Shown here piece after piece: positions 63,896-64,000 of a stretch of 64,000 nt of DNA. Where the stretch lies: the NCBI RefSeq assembly GCF_000688515.1, contig NZ_JHZK01000003.1, positions 124,001 to 188,000 of the forward strand, read 5' to 3'. Numbering within the stretch: position 1 is the first letter of the stretch; each line of letters begins with the position of its first letter. Made by a program: the position numbers and the translations under genes. Under the pieces are notes generated by a model that was given only the letters and a program-made list of their open reading frames with translations, did not search any database and was not told the origin of the DNA. Source of the DNA: Afifella pfennigii DSM 17143. Its GTDB lineage: Bacteria > Pseudomonadota > Alphaproteobacteria > Rhizobiales > Afifellaceae.

Positions 63896-64000
63896 GGACA
63901 AGCCGGCCCCCCGCCTCAAGGGGCGCGCGGATGGGTCTGCGTGCCCTGCGTAAGGCGGGGCGCGAAGAGGATCGGACCGTAACACAGCGCGAAAAGGCCG

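Overview
The window is about 64 kb of high-GC chromosomal DNA from an alphaproteobacterium, most likely of the order Hyphomicrobiales (Rhizobiales). The evidence is a nepR-ecfG general stress pair with EcfG-type promoters, CckA, a zinc-less DksA of the alphaproteobacterial C..T..S..A type, the plcP-agt lipid remodelling pair, a MetA that starts like rhizobial MetA, a recA with a GAAC-N7-GAAC-like SOS box, and a giant hendecad-repeat membrane protein. I see no phage genes, insertion sequences, CRISPR array, tRNA or rRNA. No taxon below order can be named from the sequence alone.

Layout. 0-9.4 kb is a general-stress neighbourhood: csbD, an FNT-family channel, a DUF2945 protein, a lipid kinase, a bacterial eRF1-like (baeRF) protein, a Rho_N-type small protein, nepR-ecfG, two tandem secreted DUF1254/DUF1214 proteins and a PNPOx-like stress protein. 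Several carry GGAAC-N16/17-CGTT promoters, so the sigma factor sits among its probable targets. 9.5-14.1 kb has two EamA exporters flanking an orphan CoxL-like molybdenum hydroxylase subunit, then a stand-alone Lrp sensor domain. 14.3-17.8 kb is a TPP riboswitch followed by thiM-thiE-thiD and an orphan TRAP-type binding protein, all joined by 4-bp ATGA overlaps. 17.8-20.2 kb (minus strand) is a sulfur module: secreted tandem rhodanese, YeeE/YedE transporter and a newly read 48-residue Cys-rich membrane-anchored peptide. 20.5-30.5 kb holds an FAH-family hydrolase, FadL-type porin, SDR, the phosphate-starvation pair plcP-agt with a Pho-box-like site, a threonine dehydratase, an MFS carrier and the D-glutamate pair dgcN-dgcA.

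30.6-34.9 kb encodes an Mla/MCE lipid transport operon (STAS-MlaE, MlaF, MlaD, auxiliary lipoprotein). 35-40.5 kb is one 1840-residue coiled-coil membrane protein with 22- and 33-residue repeats, divergent from a small HPt protein. 41.3-42.7 kb is a ferredoxin/ferredoxin-NADP reductase pair. 43-49.6 kb (mostly minus strand) has an MFS carrier, a CelD-like acetyltransferase, a secreted unknown, YcjF-YcjX and SixA. 49.8-52.7 kb has a DadA/PuuB-like oxidase and metA. metA is preceded by a compact S-box-like RNA that I read as a SAM-I-clan riboswitch. 52.9-58.7 kb: dksA, a FliO-like protein, cckA and a beta carbonic anhydrase. 58.8-64 kb: recA, alaS, a DUF1858 redox-disulfide protein and a Crp/Fnr regulator overlapping it tail to tail.

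The most interesting points are the riboswitch-controlled orphan TRAP binding protein in the thiamine operon, the rhodanese-YeeE-small Cys peptide operon, the minimal S-box-like element before metA, the cluster of EcfG promoters around nepR-ecfG, and the hendecad architecture of the giant protein. All assignments come from reading sequence and motifs. No database search was run.
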